Shown here one piece after another: positions 1-6,607 of a stretch of DNA of 6,752 nucleotides. Source of the stretch: Labilithrix luteola. GTDB taxonomy: Bacteria; Myxococcota_A; Polyangia; Polyangiales; Polyangiaceae. The DNA lies in the NCBI GenBank assembly GCA_026225435.1, contig JAMFST010000753.1, positions 1 to 6,752 on the forward strand, read 5' to 3'. The notes under the pieces were generated by a model. It searched no databases and was not told where the DNA came from. It was given only the letters and a program-made list of their open reading frames with translations. The position numbers were made by a program, and so were the translations under genes. Each line of letters opens with the position of its first letter. Position 1 is the stretch's first letter.

Positions 1-49
1 CCGCGAGGAGAGAGAGAAGAGCTGCCGAGAGAAGCAGGAGCCGGCGCAT
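1..49 (-). CDS. N-terminal signal peptide of an exported protein (partial, cut by the left edge)
   Basis: Only the first 16 codons are in the window, reading MRRLLLLSAALLSLLA. Two arginines followed by an unbroken Leu/Ala/Ser hydrophobic stretch form a typical Sec signal peptide or lipoprotein leader. The cleavage region lies outside the window, so the two cannot be told apart. The ATG shares its A with the TGA stop of the upstream methyltransferase/reductase gene (TGATG). A GAAGG lies 4 bases upstream of the ATG, a reasonable ribosome binding site. Together these suggest the last visible gene of the same operon, translated by coupling. The mature protein and its function cannot be determined. 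The evidence that it is a real gene is the start context plus the leader composition. Confidence 0.6.
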   Translation of the reverse strand, partial: MRRLLLLSAALLSLLA

Positions 50-2028
50 CAGGCCTTCGCCGCGAGCGCGACGGGCGCATCGACGAAGCCGTCGATCACC
101 TCGAGCGCGAGCTCGTAGCGCTCGAGCGGCGGCATGATGTACGCGCCCGCGACGCGGTCGCGCACCGACGCGAGCATCTCGCGCGCGATCGCGACGCCCT
201 CTTTGCGCGCCGGCGCGCCGCTCCCCGCCCTGCGCATGCGCTCGCGGACCGCCTCGGGCACCTGCATGCCGGGCACCTCGTTGTGGAGGAACTCGGCGTT
301 GCGAAAGCTGGCCAGCGGGAGCAACCCGACGAGCACCGGCACCTTGAACGGCTCGATGTCCTCGAGGAACTTGTTGAGCACCGAGGCGTCGTACACCGGC
401 TGCGTCATGATCAGCTCGGCGCCGGCTGCGATCTTCTCCTCCAGCCGCGACAGCTCGCGCGTGTAGTTGAGCGCCGCCGGCTCCGCGCCGGTCGCCAGGA
501 GGAACGAGGTGCGCCCCCCGAGCGGCTTGCCCGCCGGGTCGACGCCGACGTTCAGCCGCGCGGCCAGCTTGAGCATGCCGATCGAGTCGAGGTCGTAGAC
601 CGCGCTGGCGTCGGGAAAGTCGCCCATCTTCGGCGGATCGCCGGTGATGATGACCAGGTTGCGCAGGCCGATGTCGTGCGCGCCGAGCAGGTGCGCCAGC
701 GTCGCCAGCAGGTTCCGGTCGCGGCCACAGACGTGGAGGATGGTCTCCATCTGCGCCTCGCGCTCGAAGCGCGCCGCCATCACCAGGTTGCTCATGCGCG
801 CCTGCGCCCGCGCGCCGTCGGCGATGTTGACCACGTCGATCCCGCCGGCCTTGAGCATCTTGGCCGCGGTCACCGCCTTCGTCGGATCCATGCCGATCGG
901 CGGGTTGACCTCCACGCTGACGACGAAGCGCCCCTCGGCGATCTTGCGCGCGAGCGGGCTCTTGTCGGCCAGCGGCACCGAGGCCGACGCGTTGACCAGG
1001 TTGGCCGGCCGCTCCGAGTCGGACCAGCGCGCGCCCGACGTCTCGTCGAAGGTGCGCATGCTGGCCGAGCCGGGAGCGCCGCCCGTGGTGCCAGCACCGC
1101 CGCCGCCGGCCGAAGCTCCGTCGCTCGCGCCGGCCATTTTCGCGGAGGCGGCGATGCGCTTGATGTGCTCCGGCGTGGTGCCGCAACAGCCGCCGACCAT
1201 GGCGACGCCGAGCTTGTACATGCGGCGGGCGTAGACGCCGAAGTACTCGGGGGTGGAGACGTAGACCAAGCGCTCGTCCACGCGGCGCGGCAGGCCGGCG
1301 TTGGGGACGCAGAAGAGCGGCAGGCCGACCGGGAGCATCTCCTCGGCGGCGGTGAGCACGTTCATCGGCCCGTCGGAGCAGTTCACCCCGACGACCTGCA
1401 CGCCCCAGCCCTTCAAGCGATCGGCGATGGCCCGCGCGGTGGTGCCGTCGGCCATGCGCCCCAGCTCGTCGAGCGAGGTGGAGCCGATGACCGGCACGTC
1501 GACCCCGGCCTCGGCGGAGGCGGCGAGCGCGGCTTCGACCGCGACCTCGAGCTCGTTGGTCTGGCGCATCGTCTCGACGACGAGGGCGTCGACCCCCGCC
1601 TCGACCAGCGCACGGGCTTGCTCGTAGAGCGCGCCGCGCACCTTCTTGAGATCCGCCGGGCTGGCTTCCCCGAGGAAGTAGCCCGACGGCCCGATACAGC
1701 CGAGGAGGTAGGCACGCCCGTTGGCCGCCTCGCGCGCGAGCTTCACCGCCGCGGCGTTGATCTCCCCCACCCGGTGCGCCAGGCCATGCTTCTCGAGCCG
1801 CAGGGAATTCGCCCCGAAGGTGTTCGTCTCGATGCAGGTGGCGCCGGCACGGAGGTAGTCCTCGTGCACCTTGGCGACGAGCTGCGGCCGCGAGAGGTTC
1901 AGCTCCTCGAAACAGGCGCTGTAGAGGACGCCGCGCTCGTAGAGCTGCGTCCCCATCGCGCCGTCCACCACCAGCGCGCCGCCGCGCAAGGCTTCGACGA
2001 ACGGGCGGAGCTGCGATGCATGGTCCAT
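49..2028 (-). CDS. yitJ: Bifunctional homocysteine S-methyltransferase / 5,10-methylenetetrahydrofolate reductase
   Basis: This 659-residue cytoplasmic enzyme combines two TIM-barrel modules of the methionine/folate pathway, the architecture of Bacillus YitJ. Residues about 8-295 are a homocysteine methyltransferase domain. It has the N-terminal DGAMGTQL (22-29), VVET (150-153), and the zinc/thiolate cysteines C217 (GVNCSDG) and C281-C282 (GGCCGTTPEHI). A Gly/Ala/Ser-rich linker (about 297-325) precedes a methylenetetrahydrofolate reductase domain (about 358-650). Candidate catalytic or flavin/folate residues there are E373 (VEVNPP), D464 (ITGDPP) and Q543 (TQPVYD), by analogy with E. coli MetF E28, D120 and Q183. 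The reductase should make 5-methyl-THF using FAD, and the other domain should methylate homocysteine. No cobalamin-binding or folate-binding domain of MetH type is present, so how the methyl group reaches homocysteine is unclear. The ATG at 2028 is secure because an in-frame TGA lies 9 bases upstream, but no good Shine-Dalgarno is visible. It follows hinT by 44 bp. Confidence 0.93.
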   Translation of the reverse strand: MDHASQLRPFVEALRGGALVVDGAMGTQLYERGVLYSACFEELNLSRPQLVAKVHEDYLRAGATCIETNTFGANSLRLEKHGLAHRVGEINAAAVKLAREAANGRAYLLGCIGPSGYFLGEASPADLKKVRGALYEQARALVEAGVDALVVETMRQTNELEVAVEAALAASAEAGVDVPVIGSTSLDELGRMADGTTARAIADRLKGWGVQVVGVNCSDGPMNVLTAAEEMLPVGLPLFCVPNAGLPRRVDERLVYVSTPEYFGVYARRMYKLGVAMVGGCCGTTPEHIKRIAASAKMAGASDGASAGGGGAGTTGGAPGSASMRTFDETSGARWSDSERPANLVNASASVPLADKSPLARKIAEGRFVVSVEVNPPIGMDPTKAVTAAKMLKAGGIDVVNIADGARAQARMSNLVMAARFEREAQMETILHVCGRDRNLLATLAHLLGAHDIGLRNLVIITGDPPKMGDFPDASAVYDLDSIGMLKLAARLNVGVDPAGKPLGGRTSFLLATGAEPAALNYTRELSRLEEKIAAGAELIMTQPVYDASVLNKFLEDIEPFKVPVLVGLLPLASFRNAEFLHNEVPGMQVPEAVRERMRRAGSGAPARKEGVAIAREMLASVRDRVAGAYIMPPLERYELALEVIDGFVDAPVALAAKA

Positions 2029-2044
2029 TTGACGCAGTCAGTTA

Positions 2045-2058
2045 AGGCGGATCCGCCT
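2045..2058. repeat. Perfect 14-bp palindrome in the hinT-methyltransferase gap
   Basis: AGGCGGATCCGCCT is exactly its own reverse complement and sits between the hinT stop and the downstream start codon at 2028. A second small dyad, TGACGCAGTCA (2030-2040, 4-bp arms), directly abuts that start codon. The central two bases of the 14-mer leave almost no loop. A protein-binding site is therefore as plausible as an RNA hairpin. A chance GC-rich palindrome is also possible. Confidence 0.3.
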
Positions 2059-2072
2059 CAGGAGCAATGCTT

Positions 2073-2450
2073 TCACCCCGGAGGCCAGGCCAAGGGACGG
2101 CCGCCCAGCAGGTGCATGTGCAGGTGGAAGACGCTCTGGCCAGCGTGCTCCCCCTGGTTCACCACCAGGCGGTAGCCGGTCCCGGAGACGCCGAGCAGCT
2201 CGGCAGCCTCGCGCGCGCCGTGGAAAACGCGACCGAGGAGATCGACGTCATCCTTGCCGGCGTGGTGGATGCCGACGAGGTGCCGCTTGGGGATCACCAG
2301 GCAGTGCACCGGCGCCTGCGGGTTGAGGTCCTTGAAGGCGAGCGCGTGCTCGTCTTCCCAGACGATGGTGGCCGGGATCTCGCGCGCGACGATCCGGCAG
2401 AAGAGGCACTTGGGTGTGGTCGGAGCTTCGGGGCTGGCCGGTGAGGTCAT
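2073..2450 (-). CDS. hinT: HIT family protein, HinT-type nucleotide phosphoramidase
   Basis: This 125-residue histidine-triad protein is the expected length for the HINT branch. The catalytic triad motif is HLHMHLL (H109, H111, H113), followed by GGRPLAWPPG at the extreme C-terminus, which closely resembles the ending of HINT1-type proteins. A CLFC pair (C15, C18) and PKRH (54-57) match the zinc site seen in many family members. The family hydrolyses adenosine 5'-phosphoramidates and aminoacyl-adenylates in the cytoplasm, and its physiological role is poorly defined. I chose the ATG at 2450. A TTG at 2477 in the same frame would add nine residues not typical of the family and would begin inside a predicted hairpin. 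Neither start has a strong ribosome binding site. The gene lies 44 bp upstream of the methyltransferase/reductase gene, probably in one operon. Confidence 0.92.
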   Translation of the reverse strand: MTSPASPEAPTTPKCLFCRIVAREIPATIVWEDEHALAFKDLNPQAPVHCLVIPKRHLVGIHHAGKDDVDLLGRVFHGAREAAELLGVSGTGYRLVVNQGEHAGQSVFHLHMHLLGGRPLAWPPG

Positions 2451-2476
2451 GACCCGAAGAGTCGGCGAGTCGCGCA

Positions 2477-2509
2477 ATTCCCGCCAGCGCTGAACGCGCC
2501 AGCGGGAAT
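2477..2509 (-). other. 14-bp stem-loop upstream of hinT
   Basis: Bases 2477-2490 pair with 2496-2509 around a 5-base loop. In plus-strand RNA two positions would be C-A mismatches. In minus-strand RNA the same two become G-U and U-G wobbles, so all 14 pairs form. This favours an RNA read on the minus strand, as the kinase-to-hinT direction would give. No U-tract follows. It could be the second part of a terminator for the kinase gene or a leader hairpin 26 bases before the hinT ATG. Confidence 0.5.
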
Positions 2510-2538
2510 CAAGCGCGAACTTTCCCGTGGGTCGCTGC

Positions 2539-2565
2539 GTTCTCTGGCGTTCGACGCCAGAGAAC
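2539..2565 (-). terminator. 12-bp perfect stem-loop after the histidine kinase stop codon
   Basis: GTTCTCTGGCGT (2539-2550) and its exact reverse complement (2554-2565) flank a 3-base loop. The structure starts 6 bases after the kinase TAG stop (2572-2574) on the minus strand. Position and strength suit transcription termination or mRNA 3'-end protection. There is no U-run, so it is not a classical intrinsic terminator; in high-GC bacteria such hairpins often work with Rho or act as 3' stabilisers. A second hairpin follows 29 bases later. Confidence 0.55.
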
Positions 2566-2571
2566 TTCGCT

Positions 2572-4143
<1,572 letters not shown>

Positions 4144-4170
4144 TCGAGTCTAGAGCTTCTGACCGCACGC

Positions 4171-4184
4171 GCGAACTTGTTCGC
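4171..4184. repeat. Inverted repeat GCGAAC-TT-GTTCGC, possible operator
   Basis: Two exact 6-bp arms flank a 2-base centre, 28 bp from the kinase GTG. A 2-base loop is too small for a stable hairpin, so a dimeric DNA-binding protein is the more natural reading. It resembles a LexA-type GAAC/GTTC box, but the spacer is 2 bases instead of 4, so it should not be called a LexA site. Chance is not excluded. Confidence 0.35.
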
Positions 4185-4185
4185 A

Positions 4186-4201
4186 GTGGCCGCGGGGCCA
4201 C
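4186..4201. repeat. Inverted repeat GTGGCC-GCGG-GGCCAC
   Basis: Exact 6-bp arms with a 4-base centre begin one base after the neighbouring dyad. It can form a GC-rich hairpin on either strand or serve as a binding site. It falls between the two divergent genes. The function is unknown. Confidence 0.3.
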
Positions 4202-4365
4202 GGGCCCGTCTCGAGGTGAGACAGCGAAATCGCGGCAGGTTCGCCGAATGGCCACAGCCGACTTCTCTCGACCGCCGCGCTCGGCGAGGCGCGCGGTCCG
4301 TGTTTCTGGCGCTTCCGCCGCTTCAGGCAACGGCGGCACACCCGCTGCAATGGGTGACGTCGACG

Positions 4366-4372
4366 AAGGAGG
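4366..4372 (+). promoter_or_regulatory. Strong ribosome binding site of the lipoprotein gene
   Basis: AAGGAGG stands 5 bases before the ATG at 4378, close to the ideal Shine-Dalgarno sequence and spacing. It fixes the start of this gene, although the reading frame stays open for a long way upstream. It is the strongest ribosome binding site in the window, suggesting high translation. Confidence 0.8.
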
Positions 4373-4377
4373 CGACG

Positions 4378-5076
4378 ATGAAAGCTCGATGGCTCAGCGC
4401 GGCAGCGCTCGCGACGATGGTGACGGCGGGGTTTGCGGTGACAGGGTGCGAGGACCCGGTCGACATCACCCCGGCCGACAACGCGGTCGGCACCACGCAG
4501 ACCACCGGCGCGGACATCTCGACGGGATCGGCCAACACGGTCGACCCCGGCACGATCAACAATGTGCACCCGGCGGACGACTCGCAGAACCAGCAACCGC
4601 AGAGCAACGCCCAGTCGCAGCCGCCGCAGGCGCAGAGCTACACGCCGGCGCAGCAGCAGCAGGCCTCGACGACCGCTCCGGTGGACACCTCGGGCTACGG
4701 CACGCTGCCGATGCCGAACGCCGAGACCCAGGTGGGCAGCTACAGCGCCAACACGATCATCAACCAGGGCGGGACCGGCAGCATGGTCACCGACGTCTCC
4801 GGCGCGCCTGCGCAGAACGCCAGCGGCTCCAACGTGAACACCGCCAACGCGCCCAACACCTATTCGACCAGCGCCTCCAACGCGATCACCAACGCCGGCC
4901 CGGCGAACGCGGCGGCGATCATCGGCGCCGTCGGTACGGCCAACGACCTTGCTCCCGCCGATCCGCGATCGAGCCAGAGCGTCTACAACGCGGGGGCGAC
5001 GCAGGCCCCGGTCAACAACCAGCTGCGCACCGGCGCGTACAGCGCCACGCCGGTCCAGGCCGTCCGCGCGCGCTGA
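4378..5076 (+). CDS. Gln/Asn/Ser/Thr-rich lipoprotein of unknown function
   Basis: This 232-residue protein starts with a clear lipoprotein signal peptide: K2 and R4, a hydrophobic core (5-21) and the lipobox VTGC with C24 as the only cysteine. After lipidation the mature chain would be anchored in a membrane, probably the outer membrane if the host is diderm. The rest is low in complexity and probably disordered. Residues 70-95 contain 12 Gln and 2 Asn of 26, and the part from about 120 to 215 is rich in Asn, Ala, Ser, Thr and Gly. There is no Lys or Arg between R4 and R197, while about a dozen acidic residues are scattered through the chain, so the mature protein is acidic. No known domain is recognised. 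Tyrosines at 122, 162 and 203 lie in loosely similar settings about 40 residues apart, possibly a decayed repeat. The start is supported by the signal peptide and the AAGGAGG site. It is transcribed divergently from the hybrid kinase and converges on the 137-residue gene. Confidence 0.85.
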   Translation: MKARWLSAAALATMVTAGFAVTGCEDPVDITPADNAVGTTQTTGADISTGSANTVDPGTINNVHPADDSQNQQPQSNAQSQPPQAQSYTPAQQQQASTTAPVDTSGYGTLPMPNAETQVGSYSANTIINQGGTGSMVTDVSGAPAQNASGSNVNTANAPNTYSTSASNAITNAGPANAAAIIGAVGTANDLAPADPRSSQSVYNAGATQAPVNNQLRTGAYSATPVQAVRAR

Positions 5077-5088
5077 GGCGGCGCTCAG
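5073..5088. repeat. Short inverted repeat spanning two convergent stop codons
   Basis: CTGAG (5073-5077) and CTCAG (5084-5088) flank a 6-base GC-rich loop. The arms contain the TGA stops of the lipoprotein gene (plus) and the 137-residue gene (minus). A weak bidirectional terminator is possible, but much of the symmetry comes simply from two facing TGA codons. No T-run is present on either side. Confidence 0.2.
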
Positions 5089-5498
5089 ACCGAGAGGCGA
5101 CGCAACGCCGCCTCGACCGCGGCGCGATCGGCCGCGGCGGCCGGGGAATCGGTGGGGCCGAGGAGCGACGAGCCGGCGCGCGCCACCAGGTACGCGAGAC
5201 AGGCCGCCTCCTGGGCGTCGAGCTCGACGACGCGCTCGAGACGGATCGCCGGCACCCGGTAGCGAAGCCGGCTCCGCTCGGCCGACCGCGCGAATTCCAG
5301 CACCTCGGCGGCGCCGTGCGAACCGGTCAGCTGGCGGACGACGCCGCGCAAGAGCGCCGCACGATCCCGCGCGCGACGCACCGTGGGGTCCTTGAAGAAG
5401 GCGAACATGCGGTTGCGCGCATACACCCCCGGCGCCAGCGCCATCGCCGTCGTCAGCGCGGCGGCATCCGGTACACCGACCACGTCGTCCGCGCTCAC
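5085..5498 (-). CDS. Conserved-looking hypothetical protein coupled to prfA
   Basis: This 137-residue protein is not recognised. It starts at a GTG whose last bases overlap the prfA stop (GTGA, 4-bp overlap), the usual arrangement for translational coupling, so it is probably made together with release factor 1. It has no signal peptide or membrane segment. It is rich in Ala, Arg, Leu and Val and probably mostly helical. A basic stretch at about 28-56 contains YARNRMFAFFKDP followed by several arginines, and a second acidic/hydrophobic part (85-110) contains VVELDAQEAACLAYLVARAG. The common gene after prfA is prmC, the methyltransferase that modifies the GGQ glutamine, but this protein is far too short and lacks the NPPY motif, so it is not PrmC. 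The GTG is preferred because the overlap is tight and the frame further upstream lies in shadow of prfA. Function unknown. Confidence 0.72.
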   Translation of the reverse strand: MSADDVVGVPDAAALTTAMALAPGVYARNRMFAFFKDPTVRRARDRAALLRGVVRQLTGSHGAAEVLEFARSAERSRLRYRVPAIRLERVVELDAQEAACLAYLVARAGSSLLGPTDSPAAAADRAAVEAALRRLSV

Positions 5499-6604
5499 GC
5501 GGCGTCCGGATCTTCGCCCGTGTAGAGCAGCGCGGGACCGCCGCCGTGCGACTCGAGCATCGCCGCCTGGCGATGGCTGCGCAGGGCGGTGAAGAGCTCG
5601 TCGAGGTCGCCGGCGACGATGCGATCGAGCTTGTTGAGGGTGAGGCGGATGCGGTGATCGCTCACCCGGTTCTGCGGATAATTGTACGTGCGGACCTTCG
5701 AGCTGCGCTCGGCCGTGCCCACCATCCCGCGGCGCTCGGCGCTCTCCTTCGCCTCCTGCTTCTCGCGCTCGATGTCGAGGAGGCGGCTCTTGAGCACCTT
5801 CATCGCCTTGGCCTTGTTCTTCAGCTGCGAGCGCTCGTCCTGGCACTTGACGATGAGGCCACTGGGCTTGTGCTGGATCTGCACCGCGCTGTTCGTGGTG
5901 TTGACCCCCTGCCCGCCCGGGCCACCGCTGGCGGCGATGCTGATCACCAGATCCTTCTCGTCGATCTGCACGTCCACGTCCTCGGCCTCGGGGAGCACGG
6001 CCACCGTCGCCGTCGAGGTGTGGATGCGCCCCTGGGTCTCGGTCGCCGGGACGCGTTGCACGCGGTGCACGCCGCCCTCGAAGCGCAGGTGGGAGTAGAT
6101 GTCCTTGCCGGTCACCAGCGCGATGACCTCCTTGTACCCGCCAGTGGAGCTCTCGCTGACCGAGAGCGGCTCGATGTTCCAGCCGTGCGTCTCGGCGTAG
6201 CGGGCGTACATGCGGAACAGATCGGCGGCGAAGAGCGCGGCCTCCTCGCCCCCTTCTCCGCTGCGGATCTCGAGGATGGTGTTCTTCTTGTCGTTGGGAT
6301 CCGACGGCAAGAGGAGCAGCTGCAGCGAGCGTTCGAGCTCGAGCCGCTCCTTGTGCAGACCGGGCAGCTCTTCCTGCACCAGCTCGCGCAGCTCCGGATC
6401 GGCGAGCGCGGCCTCGTCTTCTTCGATCCGCTTCTCGAGCTCGCGCAAGCGCCCGAACTCGCGCACCACCGGCTCGAGATCGCTGCGCTCCTTGTTCAGC
6501 TTGGAGAGCTGGGATCGATCGGCCAGCACCTTTGGCTGGCACAGGAGGTCGTCGAGCTCACCGTAGCGGCGCGTGAGGTGCTCTAGCTTGTCGAGCGGGA
6601 GCAT
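5495..6604 (-). CDS. prfA: Peptide chain release factor 1
   Basis: RF1 recognises UAA and UAG in the ribosomal A site and triggers hydrolysis of peptidyl-tRNA. This 369-residue protein is close to the usual length of about 360. It has the helical N-terminal domain, the family block LEIRSGEGGEEAALFA (111-126), the codon-recognition PAT tripeptide (186-188) within HRVQRVPATETQGRIHTS, and the catalytic GGQ (230-232). CQDERSQ (254-260) and NYPQNRVSDHRI (308-319) are also family hallmarks. PAT rather than SPF marks RF1 and not RF2. Before GGQ the sequence is ISIAASGGP, where E. coli has IDTFRSSGA; the glycine and proline are variants. The C-terminal tail (about 352-369) is slightly extended. The ATG at 6604 follows an in-frame TGA by one codon, which fixes the start. 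That TGA ends the upstream gene, so coupling is likely. prfA itself ends in TGA, a codon read by RF2. Confidence 0.97.
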   Translation of the reverse strand: MLPLDKLEHLTRRYGELDDLLCQPKVLADRSQLSKLNKERSDLEPVVREFGRLRELEKRIEEDEAALADPELRELVQEELPGLHKERLELERSLQLLLLPSDPNDKKNTILEIRSGEGGEEAALFAADLFRMYARYAETHGWNIEPLSVSESSTGGYKEVIALVTGKDIYSHLRFEGGVHRVQRVPATETQGRIHTSTATVAVLPEAEDVDVQIDEKDLVISIAASGGPGGQGVNTTNSAVQIQHKPSGLIVKCQDERSQLKNKAKAMKVLKSRLLDIEREKQEAKESAERRGMVGTAERSSKVRTYNYPQNRVSDHRIRLTLNKLDRIVAGDLDELFTALRSHRQAAMLESHGGGPALLYTGEDPDAA

Positions 6605-6607
6605 TTC

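Larger units (their letters stand above)
4144..4377. promoter_or_regulatory. Divergent intergenic region with clustered inverted repeats
   Basis: This 234-bp region lies between the 5' ends of the kinase gene (minus) and the lipoprotein gene (plus), so both promoters probably sit here. No convincing -35/-10 pair was found. It contains several dyads: GCGAAC/GTTCGC (4171-4184), GTGGCC/GGCCAC (4186-4201), CGGGCCCG (4201-4208), GTCTC/GAGAC (4208-4222), a 10-bp stem with one bulge (4270-4280 with 4289-4298), and CCGCCG/CGGCGG (4315-4336). The first four are nearly contiguous. I see no gene here. Confidence 0.45.

Noticed and set aside
1..40. GA-rich simple repeat at the left edge
   Set aside because: It is explained by CTC/CTT leucine codons of the signal peptide on the minus strand.
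2029..2072. S-adenosylmethionine or cobalamin riboswitch before the methionine gene
   Set aside because: The gap is only 44 bases, far shorter than these riboswitches, and shows none of their conserved core.
283..2175. Long plus-strand open frame opposite the methyltransferase/reductase gene
   Set aside because: It is the mirror of a securely identified gene in high-GC DNA. Its translation is Arg/His/Ala-rich with no domain, and it runs through two unrelated genes and their gap.
4147..4182. Promoter for the kinase: TTCGCG and TAGACT 17 bp apart on the minus strand
   Set aside because: The matches are 3/6 and 4/6, and the -10 would lie almost on the start codon. It is compatible with leaderless transcription but too weak to call.
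4171..4184. LexA (SOS) box reading of GCGAACTTGTTCGC
   Set aside because: The known Gram-positive-type box has GAAC-N4-GTTC, but here the spacer is 2 bases. It is listed as an unassigned dyad.
5499..6542. N-terminal part of a 485-residue minus-strand frame continuing into the 137-residue gene
   Set aside because: This upstream part is an Arg-rich out-of-frame reading of prfA. Only the part from the GTG at 5498 has independent support.
5546..6586. Plus-strand open frame opposite prfA
   Set aside because: It is a Leu/His/Asp-rich mirror of prfA, with no start signals and no family resemblance.
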